The translations under genes and the position numbers were made by a program. Below, in pieces: positions 1 through 7,966 of a DNA stretch of 10,783 bases (position 1 is the stretch's first letter; each line of letters begins with the position of its first letter). The stretch is taken from contig JANXXV010000847.1 of assembly GCA_025350445.1 (NCBI GenBank), positions 1 to 10,783 of the forward strand. The letters run 5' to 3'. The notes beneath the pieces are model-generated. The model was given only the letters and a program-made list of their open reading frames with translations. It was not told the origin of the DNA and ran no database searches. Origin of the DNA: Bryobacteraceae bacterium (GTDB lineage Bacteria; Acidobacteriota; Terriglobia; Bryobacterales; Bryobacteraceae).

Positions 1-2
1 CT

Positions 3-74
3 CCGACTCCGACTCCAACTCCAACCCCGGTACCAACCCCAGCTCCAACCCCAACCCCGACCCCGGCACCTCCG
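3..74 (+). repeat. Hexanucleotide-periodic low-complexity tract encoding a Pro-Thr linker
   Basis: The tract is a run of six-base units of the form CCN-ACN, with occasional GTA, GCT or GCA as the second codon. In frame it reads as alternating Pro and Thr/Ala/Val. It begins at or before the window edge, so its full length is unknown. Tracts like this can change length by replication slippage without breaking the frame. Confidence 0.8.
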
Positions 75-629
75 TCCAGCCCGGTCTACGTCGTCATTAA
101 CGCTCCGGCGCGTTCCAGCGTCACCCAGACCCCGTTCACTTTAAGCGGCACGTCATCCAGTTCGATCGGAATTGCCCGCGTAAAGTGGGTGAACTCCAAA
201 GGCGGATCCGGTATTGCAAGCGGAACTGCAACTTGGATGGCGGCTATCGCTTTGCAGGACGGCGATAATTCGATCACCGCGACCGCAGTGGGGTCCGACG
301 CGACCGAGGCGTCACAAACGGTGGTCGTCTCCTACTCCCACGGGAGTCGCGACGTGACGGCGCCGTCATTAACGATTGAGAATCCGTCTACAACCAGCGT
401 CGCCACAAATCATGCCGTAATTGCCGTCACCGGGACAGCACAGGACAACGTAGGCGTAGTCGAGGTCTCGTGGACCAATTCGACCGGCCCCTCGGGGATT
501 GCCAATGGAACCACCAACTGGTCCACCGGGGAGATCCCCTTGCTGGTCGGCGACAACCGGATCACCATCCGCGCCAAAGACGCGGCCGGAAATACGGGGT
601 GGCGGGCGCTGGTGGTTACGCGCCGTTAG
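3..629 (+). CDS. C-terminal part of a secreted/surface protein with Pro-Thr linker and two Ig-like modules (5' end outside window)
   Basis: The frame is open from the window edge to a TAG at 627-629, giving 208 residues of a longer protein. Residues 1-27 are a Pro-Thr/Pro-Ala linker typical of secreted multidomain proteins. Two Ig-like beta-sandwich modules follow, at about residues 28-112 and 120-206. Each carries the same block: a Trp (W62, W157), then Asn-Ser, then Ser-Gly-Ile-Ala-x-Gly-Thr and a second Trp (W78, W173). Each then has a Gly-Asp-Asn-x-Ile-Thr strand, and the second ends with the Asp-Ala-Ala-Gly-Asn signature common in bacterial Ig-like and glucodextranase-B-like repeats. Such modules usually act as spacers or carbohydrate/adhesion domains outside the cell. 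The catalytic or anchoring part, if any, lies upstream and is not visible, so the overall function is unknown. The stop lies 8 bp from the convergent purA stop. Confidence 0.85.
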   Translation, partial: PTPTPTPTPVPTPAPTPTPTPAPPSSPVYVVINAPARSSVTQTPFTLSGTSSSSIGIARVKWVNSKGGSGIASGTATWMAAIALQDGDNSITATAVGSDATEASQTVVVSYSHGSRDVTAPSLTIENPSTTSVATNHAVIAVTGTAQDNVGVVEVSWTNSTGPSGIANGTTNWSTGEIPLLVGDNRITIRAKDAAGNTGWRALVVTRR

Positions 630-637
630 ACAAGCGG

Positions 638-2057
<1,420 letters not shown>

Positions 2058-2531
2058 ATGCAGCTTTCCGACATTTTCCTGGCACTGGGAGAGGCCAAGT
2101 TTGAACAAATTCTCCGCAGTGTGTCCATTGGAAAACTGAAGACTTTCCAACTTTACGAGCGCGTGAAACTGCGCTTTCACCTGAACAAACTCAATGGGGA
2201 GAGCCTGCGCAAGGCCGCTCCACGGCTTTATGCGCGCATCGCCGAAAAGGATGAGGACTTCGCCACCGACATTGCTCAGACGGTGCTGGTCTCTCATCTG
2301 GACATGATCAAGGCGGTGCTCGATTTTCAGGGCATCCCGCATGAAGACGGCTTTTTCGCCAAGGATATGGACGCGACCGGCAAACTGACCGATGGCTGGC
2401 AGCAGCGGGTCTACGACGAGTTCCAGACGAAGTTTCCGGAGCCGGTTCTGGTTTTCTACATCAACCACCTGGATTGGGAACTGAATAAGTCTACCCGGAC
2501 ATTCAATCCAACCGGCGCCGCCGTGAGCTAG
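2058..2531 (+). CDS. Conserved-looking hypothetical protein, first gene of the pheST run
   Basis: The gene encodes 157 residues with no family that I can name. The sequence looks mainly alpha-helical, charged and cytoplasmic: there is no signal peptide, membrane span or cysteine motif. It opens with a short amphipathic stretch. The middle has a segment around DIAQTVLVSHLDMIKAVL, and a Trp/aromatic-rich part near the C-terminus includes VFYINHLDWEL. I chose the ATG at 2058 because the only upstream in-frame start, a TTG at 2028, has no ribosome-binding site. The ATG itself has only a weak purine stretch before it. The stop lies 4 bp before the ankyrin gene, so the two are likely co-transcribed and translationally coupled. 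Normal codon use and the tight operon context support a real gene. Its function cannot be stated. Confidence 0.75.
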   Translation: MQLSDIFLALGEAKFEQILRSVSIGKLKTFQLYERVKLRFHLNKLNGESLRKAAPRLYARIAEKDEDFATDIAQTVLVSHLDMIKAVLDFQGIPHEDGFFAKDMDATGKLTDGWQQRVYDEFQTKFPEPVLVFYINHLDWELNKSTRTFNPTGAAVS

Positions 2532-2535
2532 GGCG

Positions 2536-3006
2536 ATGGATATCTTCACCGCAGCCGAAAAAGGGGAGATCGGGGTGATCACCGAGCTGTTGTCGGCGGA
2601 CCCGTCTCTGGTGGGCAAACATCGGGAAGACGGCTGGACGGCGCTGCATCTGGCCGCCTACTACGGGCGTCCGGAAGCCGTCGGGCTGCTGCTGGCGCGT
2701 GACGCGGACGTAGGCTTGCGGTCCTCGAACAGTATGGAAAATACGCCGCTGCACGCTGCCGTAGCGGGCCGGCAATTCGAGTCGGTCAAGTTACTTCTTG
2801 AAAACGGAATCGACGTGAACGCAACGCAGCACGGCGGTTGGACGGCGTTACATGCCGCTGCCCAAAACGGCGACACCAGACTGGCCGAATTGCTGCTGGC
2901 GAATGGGGCCGATCGGGAAGCAGTGAGCGAGAACGGAAGCACCGCACTATCCTTGGCCACAGCGGGCAAGCACACCGAAACAATCGAACTGCTGAGCCGT
3001 AAATAA
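2536..3006 (+). CDS. Small ankyrin-repeat protein
   Basis: This is a 156-residue protein made almost entirely of ankyrin repeats, which bind partner proteins. Clear repeats run at residues 32-64 (DGWTALHLAAYYGR..AVGLLL), 67-99 (NTPLHAAVAGRQFESVKLLLENG) and 101-133 (GWTALHAAAQNGDTRLAELLLANGA). A degenerate cap covers residues 2-31 (DIFTAAEKGEIGVITELL), and a truncated final repeat with TALSLA covers 134-156. No signal peptide or membrane span is present, so it is probably cytoplasmic. It sits 4 bp after the hypothetical gene and 3 bp before pheS. A role connected to PheST or to the upstream protein is possible but rests on position alone. The start ATG at 2536 places the capping repeat right at the N-terminus. 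Confidence 0.9.
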   Translation: MDIFTAAEKGEIGVITELLSADPSLVGKHREDGWTALHLAAYYGRPEAVGLLLARDADVGLRSSNSMENTPLHAAVAGRQFESVKLLLENGIDVNATQHGGWTALHAAAQNGDTRLAELLLANGADREAVSENGSTALSLATAGKHTETIELLSRK

Positions 3007-3009
3007 AAC

Positions 3010-4026
3010 ATGGACGAACTGCAATCACTTTCCCGCGACGCGCTGCGGCGCATCGAATCGGCAGCATCGCCTGCGGCGCTGGAAGAAATCCGTATTGAAA
3101 TTCTCGGCCGCAAAGGCAAACTGACCGAGATCAGCAAAGGCATGGGCAAGCTTTCGCCCGCCGAGCGCGCGGAAACCGGGAAACAACTAAACCTGTTTAA
3201 GCAGGAAGTCGAAGGTAAACTCGAAGCCAGGAAGGCGCAGTTCGACGCCGCGGCCCTGACGGCGCGGCTGAATTCCGAATGGTTGGACCTGACTTTGCCG
3301 GCGCCTGGAGTGCTGCCGGGCAGCATTCATCCCATTACGCGGATTCAGACGGAGATCGAGCAGCTCTTCGTCTCACTCGGCTTCGACGTGCTGGATGGAC
3401 CCGAAGTGGAGACCGAGTACAACAATTTCGACGCGCTGAATATTCCGCAAGACCATCCGGCGCGCGATATGCAGGATACGTTTTGGCTGAGCGGCGGCCA
3501 CCTGCTGCGCACCCATACATCGCCGGTGCAGATTCGCGGCATGAAGACGTTGGACCTGCCGCTGCGCATGATCGCGCCGGGCCGTGTGTTCCGCAACGAG
3601 GAAGTGGATGCCTCGCACGAACACACGTTCTATCAGTTGGAAGGGATGATGATCGATCGGGATGTGTCGGTGGCCAATCTTATCTACTTCATGAAGACGT
3701 TGTTGAGCGCCGTGTTTGGCCGCGAAGTGACCGTGCGGCTTCGTCCCGGCTATTTCCCGTTCGTGGAACCGGGGTTTGAACTCGATATCCACTGCCTGAT
3801 CTGCGGCGGTCCGGGCTGCCCCGTGTGCAAGCACAGCGGCTGGGTGGAACTTCTGCCCTGCGGCCTGGTGCATCCGAACGTTCTGAAGATGGCGGGAATC
3901 GACTCGGAAGTCTGGGGCGGATTTGCTTTCGGTCTGGGCCTGACGCGGCTGGTAATGATGCGCTACGGCATCGACGACATCCGGTGGCTGCAAAGCGGCG
4001 ACCTGCGATTCGCAACCCAATTTTAA
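3010..4026 (+). CDS. pheS: Phenylalanine--tRNA ligase, alpha subunit
   Basis: This is the catalytic subunit of the alpha2-beta2 class II synthetase that charges tRNA-Phe. The 338 residues match the usual length. Residues 1-90 form the N-terminal coiled-coil arm that contacts tRNA, including GRKGKLTEISKGM. The catalytic core follows, with HPITRIQTEIEQLF at 107-120, the loop RTHTSPVQ at 167-174, motif 2 GRVFRNEEVDASHEHTFYQLEG at 191-212 (broken only for description) and motif 3 FGLGLTRLVMMRYGIDDIR at 307-325. Four cysteines (262, 265, 270, 273) form a CxxC-x4-CxxC knuckle, seen in some bacterial PheS proteins. The start ATG is 3 bp after the ankyrin stop and lacks a clear Shine-Dalgarno, which suggests translational coupling. 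pheT follows after 12 bp. Confidence 0.98.
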   Translation: MDELQSLSRDALRRIESAASPAALEEIRIEILGRKGKLTEISKGMGKLSPAERAETGKQLNLFKQEVEGKLEARKAQFDAAALTARLNSEWLDLTLPAPGVLPGSIHPITRIQTEIEQLFVSLGFDVLDGPEVETEYNNFDALNIPQDHPARDMQDTFWLSGGHLLRTHTSPVQIRGMKTLDLPLRMIAPGRVFRNEEVDASHEHTFYQLEGMMIDRDVSVANLIYFMKTLLSAVFGREVTVRLRPGYFPFVEPGFELDIHCLICGGPGCPVCKHSGWVELLPCGLVHPNVLKMAGIDSEVWGGFAFGLGLTRLVMMRYGIDDIRWLQSGDLRFATQF

Positions 4027-4030
4027 GGAT
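4025..4030 (+). promoter_or_regulatory. Ribosome-binding site fixing the GTG start of pheT
   Basis: AAGGAT, which partly overlaps the pheS stop codon, lies 8 bases before the GTG at 4039. It supports GTG as the pheT start, and that start also gives the conserved N-terminus MKFSYNWINELV. Confidence 0.7.
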
Positions 4031-4038
4031 CGGCCGAA

Positions 4039-6366
4039 GTGAAGTTTTCCTATAACTGGATCAATGAGCTTGTAGACGGCCTCGACGCCGGCGCCCAGGA
4101 GCTAAGCCGCCTGATCACCATGAAGACGGCCGAGAGCGACGGGGTCGAGCCCTACGGCACGCACCTGGCAACCGTGCGCGCGGCCCGCGTGCTGTCAGCC
4201 GAACCGATTCCAGGCAGCAAGAATCGGAAGGCCGTCGTTGATACCGGCAGCGGGAACGTCACCGTGGTCTGCGGCGCTCCCAACTGCCGCGCCGGCATTG
4301 TGACGGCGTATGTCCCCAGTGGAACCGTGCTCGACGGGCGCGAAATTCGCAAGGCCACCATCGGCGGCGTCGAGAGCGATGGCATGCTGGCCAGCGGCCA
4401 GGAACTGGGCATCAATCGCGATCAGGACGGAATTCTGGAACTTGATTTGCAGGCCGGCGATTCGTTGCCATGCAAGCCGGATGCTGTAATTGAAATCGAC
4501 AACAAGTCGCTGACGCACCGGCCGGATCTGTGGGGGCATTACGGGATGGCTCGCGAAGTGTCGGCAATTCTGCGCAAGCCGCTGATCGATCCGGTGCGCG
4601 CCGCAGCCATTCCCGATGGACCCGCGCTGATCGATATCGCCATTGAGAATTTCGACCTGTGTCCGCGATACAGCGCGTTGCTTTTCGAGAACGTCACCGT
4701 GCAGCCGTCGCCGCTCTGGCTGCAATCCCGGCTGCAGGCGATCGGGCTGAACCCAATCAATAACATTGTCGATGTGACGAACTTCATCATGGCGGAACTG
4801 GCTCAGCCGATGCACGCCTTCGATGCGGAGAAAATCCGCGGCGGAACCATCTTCGTCAGAAGCGCGAAGCCCGGCGAGGTGTTCACGGCATTGAACAACG
4901 AGCGGTACGAATTGAGTGCCGCAAACCTGGTGATTGCCGATGAGGGTGGACCGATTGCGCTGGCGGGCGTGATGGGCGGGCTCGATAGCGCCATCGGCAG
5001 CGGCGCCACTAAGCTGATATTCGAGAGCGCCTGTTTCCATGCCGGAAGCGTTCGGAAGACGGCGTCCGCGCTGAAGTTGCGGACGGACGCCTCCATGCGT
5101 TTCGAAAAGTCGCAGGATCCGGAAAACACCGTCCGCGGGTTGGCAAGAGCGGTCGATTTATTGCGGGAAGTATCGCCGGGCATTCGGCTGGTTGGCGGGC
5201 TGGCCGATGAGTATCGTCCGCTGCCGGTGCTGCCACCGATTGAACTTCCACTCGATTGGCTGGACCGCAAGCTGGGGCGTACGCTACCGGCGCAAGAGGT
5301 GCGAAATATTCTGGAGGCGCTGCAGTTTGGCGTAACCGAAACGGCGCCGCGTGTTTTCACGGTGACGGTGCCCAGTTGGCGCGCTACCAAAGACGTTTCC
5401 ATGAAGGACGATCTGGTGGAGGAAGTGGGGCGCATGATCGGCTATGCGTCCATCACGCCGCAGGCCCCGGCTGTGGCCGTGCGACCGCCGTTGATGAACA
5501 AACAGCGTGCGTATCACAATAAGATTCGCCAGATGGCGGCGGCGCAGGGCTTCACCGAAGTGTATAATTATTCGTTCCTCAGCCATCAAGCCGTGCGGGC
5601 GTTCGATCTGGATCCCGCGGACCACATCCGCGTTGCCAATCCGATTGCCGAAGACCAGAGCCTGATGCGCATCAGCCTGATTCCGGGGATCGCGAAGAAC
5701 ATCGGGGAGAATGCGAAGTATTCCGATTCCTTCCGGCTCTTCGAAATCGGCCGCGAGATTCATAAGCGTGATGAGGGATTGCCGGACGAAATTACGCACT
5801 TCGCGGCGGCTGTGTATGCGAAGGAAGATTCAACCGCGGGGCTTTTCGAACTGAAGCGTTTGGCGGAATGCATTGCAGCGGGAGTTGAAGTGCAACCCGC
5901 CGCGGCCCGCGCTTTTGAGCACCCGATGCGCACCGCGGACGTCTTGCTGCATGGCACGGTGATCGGGCGTCTTTTCGAGGTGCACCCAAAGATCGTTGAG
6001 ACCGGGCGAGCGTCGATTCTTGACATCGATCTGGACCGACTGGATGGTTTGCAATCCACCGACAAGCGCTATCGTCCGGTGAACCGGTTCCCGTCGAGCA
6101 CCTTCGACCTTTCGGTCGTCGCCGGAGTGCGCGATCTGGCCGGCAACATTCAGAAGCAGCTTGTGACGCTGGCGGGGTCCGGGCTGGAGCACATCGAGTT
6201 CGTGCGCCAGTACATCGGACCGCCGCTGGCGGACGGTAAGAAGAGCGTGTCGTTCCGCCTTACGTTGGCGGCGCCTGGCCGTACGCTTTCTTCCGATGAG
6301 ATTACGGCATTCCGCACCACGATAATCGAAGGCATGCGCGGCCACGGCTACGATCTGCGGGTGTGA
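4039..6366 (+). CDS. pheT: Phenylalanine--tRNA ligase, beta subunit
   Basis: This is the tRNA-binding and editing subunit that pairs with PheS. The 775 residues are close to the typical length of about 790-800. Domains in order: an N-terminal MKFSYNWI module, then a tRNA-binding OB-fold at about 40-150 with CGAPNC at 78-83. The B3/B4 editing domain at about 205-375 includes QPMHAFDAEKI, with His259 matching the editing His of E. coli PheT, then Glu329 and the TDA triad 349-351. The B5 domain at about 400-470 ends in KDDLVEEVGRMIGY. A catalytic-like core covers about 480-670, and a C-terminal FDX-ACB anticodon-binding domain about 680-775 starts at YRPVNRFPS. The editing residues look intact, so hydrolysis of Tyr-tRNA-Phe is expected. 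It is the last gene of the run and ends in a TGA directly abutting an inverted repeat. Confidence 0.98.
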   Translation: MKFSYNWINELVDGLDAGAQELSRLITMKTAESDGVEPYGTHLATVRAARVLSAEPIPGSKNRKAVVDTGSGNVTVVCGAPNCRAGIVTAYVPSGTVLDGREIRKATIGGVESDGMLASGQELGINRDQDGILELDLQAGDSLPCKPDAVIEIDNKSLTHRPDLWGHYGMAREVSAILRKPLIDPVRAAAIPDGPALIDIAIENFDLCPRYSALLFENVTVQPSPLWLQSRLQAIGLNPINNIVDVTNFIMAELAQPMHAFDAEKIRGGTIFVRSAKPGEVFTALNNERYELSAANLVIADEGGPIALAGVMGGLDSAIGSGATKLIFESACFHAGSVRKTASALKLRTDASMRFEKSQDPENTVRGLARAVDLLREVSPGIRLVGGLADEYRPLPVLPPIELPLDWLDRKLGRTLPAQEVRNILEALQFGVTETAPRVFTVTVPSWRATKDVSMKDDLVEEVGRMIGYASITPQAPAVAVRPPLMNKQRAYHNKIRQMAAAQGFTEVYNYSFLSHQAVRAFDLDPADHIRVANPIAEDQSLMRISLIPGIAKNIGENAKYSDSFRLFEIGREIHKRDEGLPDEITHFAAAVYAKEDSTAGLFELKRLAECIAAGVEVQPAAARAFEHPMRTADVLLHGTVIGRLFEVHPKIVETGRASILDIDLDRLDGLQSTDKRYRPVNRFPSSTFDLSVVAGVRDLAGNIQKQLVTLAGSGLEHIEFVRQYIGPPLADGKKSVSFRLTLAAPGRTLSSDEITAFRTTIIEGMRGHGYDLRV

Positions 6367-6384
6367 CCGCCGCCAGGACGGCGG
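6367..6384 (+). terminator. GC-rich hairpin immediately after the pheT stop
   Basis: CCGCCG at 6367-6372 pairs perfectly with CGGCGG at 6379-6384 around a six-base loop, and starts at the first base after the pheT stop. There is no T-run behind it, so it is not a classical intrinsic terminator. It may stabilise the mRNA 3' end or act with the following folds. Confidence 0.4.
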
Positions 6385-6467
6385 GGCCCCGGCTCCGCAG
6401 CCAGCCGCCGGCTGGCATCCGCACTCCGGAAAGCCGAGGCTGGGGCCTCCACGCGGACCTGGGGTCC
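6383..6467. repeat. Cluster of inverted repeats; possible REP-like or foldback intergenic element
   Basis: This gene-free stretch between the convergent pheT and DUF2911 genes is dense in dyad symmetry. A perfect 7-bp stem with a 3-base loop lies at 6400-6406/6410-6416. A 5-bp stem lies at 6436-6440/6445-6449, and another at 6455-6459/6463-6467. In addition, 6385-6394 can pair with 6438-6447, anchored by GGCCCC/GGGGCC with two G-U wobbles in the plus-strand RNA. That would enclose the 7-bp hairpin in one longer cruciform-like fold. The outer fold and the 6436-6449 hairpin are mutually exclusive. The layout resembles REP-type elements, but only one copy is visible, so repetitiveness is untested. 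The rest of the gap to 6497 shows nothing I can name. Confidence 0.5.
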
Positions 6468-6497
6468 TCCGTTCAAAATGCTCTCTAGACACTGCCG

Positions 6498-7022
6498 CTA
6501 GCTGGGCTTAACGGAAACAGTGGCCCGGCTGTTGCCCCAAACAACTTCAAGCACTCCAGGGTCCTTGAGAGTGATCTTCAAAGTCTCAGCCGCGGCCGGC
6601 AAATTGGCAACCTTCATAGAGATCCGTCCCAGGTCTTTCGATTCGTCGTACTCGGTTCCCCACTGGCCGGTTTGCTTGTTCACAATCAACTTCCATTCGC
6701 TCTCACCGCCGATCAGGTATAGCGTGTAGACGCCCTTCGGTACCTTGAGGTCTCCGATCGCCAAGTCGGTTTCAGTGGTTAAGGTAGTAGCCGAATCGGC
6801 GCCCAAACGCCACACGGAACCATTCGGAATGAGTCCGCCTTCCACTTTCCTTCCACGCGCCGAGGGCGCATTATATTCGATGGTGATCGCTTTTCCAGCG
6901 ATCGTGAGGCTGGTGTCCGCCGGCGGACTGAGCTTATTCTGCGTCACTTTCCGATTGCCGGTAGCAGCAGACAGCATCATGACAGCGACGGCTCCGGCCG
7001 CAAAACAATAGATAATTTTCAC
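6498..7022 (-). CDS. Exported DUF2911-family protein
   Basis: The product has 174 residues from a GTG start. Residues 1-20 (MKIIYCFAAGAVAVMMLSAA) are a hydrophobic signal peptide, or possibly a membrane anchor, so the protein should act outside the cytoplasm. The rest carries the DUF2911 pattern: ITIEYNAPSARGRK at about 46-59, then GGLIPNGSVWRLGADSATTL at 62-81, then GDLKVPKGVYTLYL at 90-103. It ends in a short beta-rich tail containing LEVVWGN. The family is widespread in Bacteroidota and Acidobacteriota and has no established biochemical function that I know of. An upstream start would add about 35 residues before the signal peptide and run across the divergent neighbour's start, so the GTG with its strong ribosome-binding site is preferred. 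It converges with pheT and diverges from the NIF3-like gene. Confidence 0.88.
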   Translation of the reverse strand: MKIIYCFAAGAVAVMMLSAATGNRKVTQNKLSPPADTSLTIAGKAITIEYNAPSARGRKVEGGLIPNGSVWRLGADSATTLTTETDLAIGDLKVPKGVYTLYLIGGESEWKLIVNKQTGQWGTEYDESKDLGRISMKVANLPAAAETLKITLKDPGVLEVVWGNSRATVSVKPS

Positions 7023-7030
7023 CCGATGAG

Positions 7031-7037
7031 TCCTCTC
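7031..7037 (-). promoter_or_regulatory. Ribosome-binding site of the DUF2911 gene
   Basis: On the minus strand this reads GAGAGGA, 8 bases before the GTG at 7022. It is the main reason to choose that start over the longer open frame. Confidence 0.75.
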
Positions 7038-7087
7038 GTAGGACAGAGTAGCACGGCCCCCACATGATAAACTCAGCGCGGAAGAAT

Positions 7088-7966
7088 ATGACGAATTCGA
7101 CAGGCCTATCGAGAAGACAATTTGCACTCATCGGCGGCGCGGCGGTAGCTGCCAGCCGGGCGGATGCCGCCGGCATTACCGCGCGACAGGTGATCGAGCG
7201 CATTCAAAAGAATGTCGGCGTCCCATGGCGCACTGAGACCGTCGACACGTTCAAGGCGGGCAATCCAGACTCCACCGTGAAAGGGATTGTGACTTCGTTC
7301 AGCGCCACGTTGGAGGTGATGCAGCGCGGCGCCGCCTCCGGCAAGAATCTCTTCATCGTGCATGAACCCACTTTTTACAATCACCAGGATTCGGTTAAAG
7401 ACCTTGCCGGGGATCCGGTGTACACGGCGAAGCAGAACTTCATCGACAAGCACGGCCTGGTGGTGTGGAGATTTCACGATCATTGGCACGCGCGCCAACC
7501 CGACGGAATCTTCGAAGGGATGACGGAAGCCCTTGGCTGGGAGAAGTTCCGCGATGCGGAGAACCGGCGGATGTTCGCGATGCCCGCGACGACGCTTGAG
7601 ACGCTGGCGAAAGACATTCAGAAGCGGCTGCGGATCCGAACCATGCGCGTGATGGGCGATCCGCAATTGAAGGTGAGCAAGGTGGGGATGAGCCCTGGAT
7701 TTGGAGACGCGCGGGGCGTGATGCGCATGATCGAGCGTCCGGATCTGGATGTATTGATCATTGGCGAATCCCGCGAATGGGAAGGCGTGGAGTACATGCG
7801 CGATGCGTTAACGCTGGGCCGGAAGAAGGGCCTGCTCATCCTGGGCCATGTGCCGTCTGAAGAGAGCGGCATGAAAGAGTGCGCGCGATGGTTGAAGACC
7901 TTTGTGCCGGAGGTGCCCGTAGAATTCATCCCATCGGGCGAGCCGTTCTGGACGCCTACGGTTTAG
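7088..7966 (+). CDS. NIF3-like (DUF34) dinuclear-metal-centre protein with twin-arginine signal
   Basis: The 292-residue protein begins with a twin-arginine motif (LSRRQFA, residues 7-13), a hydrophobic stretch ALIGGAAVAA and an Ala-rich cleavage region near residue 28. This suggests folded export by Tat, with metal cofactor already bound. The mature part follows the NIF3/DUF34 layout: TVDTFKAGNPDSTVKGIV at 51-68, VHEPTFYNH at 91-99, RFHDHWH at 128-134, and a C-terminal GH-x3-E pair (His254, Glu258) in ILGHVPSEESGM. These match the places where family members bind two metals, except that the usual His-His is His92-Glu93. The reaction is not established for this family. The ATG at 7088 has a close purine-rich GGAAG; an in-frame ATG at 7064 has no ribosome-binding site. 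The 3' end overlaps the convergent gene by 11 bp. Confidence 0.85.
   Translation: MTNSTGLSRRQFALIGGAAVAASRADAAGITARQVIERIQKNVGVPWRTETVDTFKAGNPDSTVKGIVTSFSATLEVMQRGAASGKNLFIVHEPTFYNHQDSVKDLAGDPVYTAKQNFIDKHGLVVWRFHDHWHARQPDGIFEGMTEALGWEKFRDAENRRMFAMPATTLETLAKDIQKRLRIRTMRVMGDPQLKVSKVGMSPGFGDARGVMRMIERPDLDVLIIGESREWEGVEYMRDALTLGRKKGLLILGHVPSEESGMKECARWLKTFVPEVPVEFIPSGEPFWTPTV

Noticed and set aside
3..74. Short regular repeats at the left edge that could be mistaken for a CRISPR or satellite array
   Set aside because: The six-base period is in frame and encodes a Pro-Thr linker; there are no spacers.
4195..5040. 281-residue minus-strand open frame inside pheT
   Set aside because: pheT is certain on the other strand with all domains intact; this frame is its shadow.
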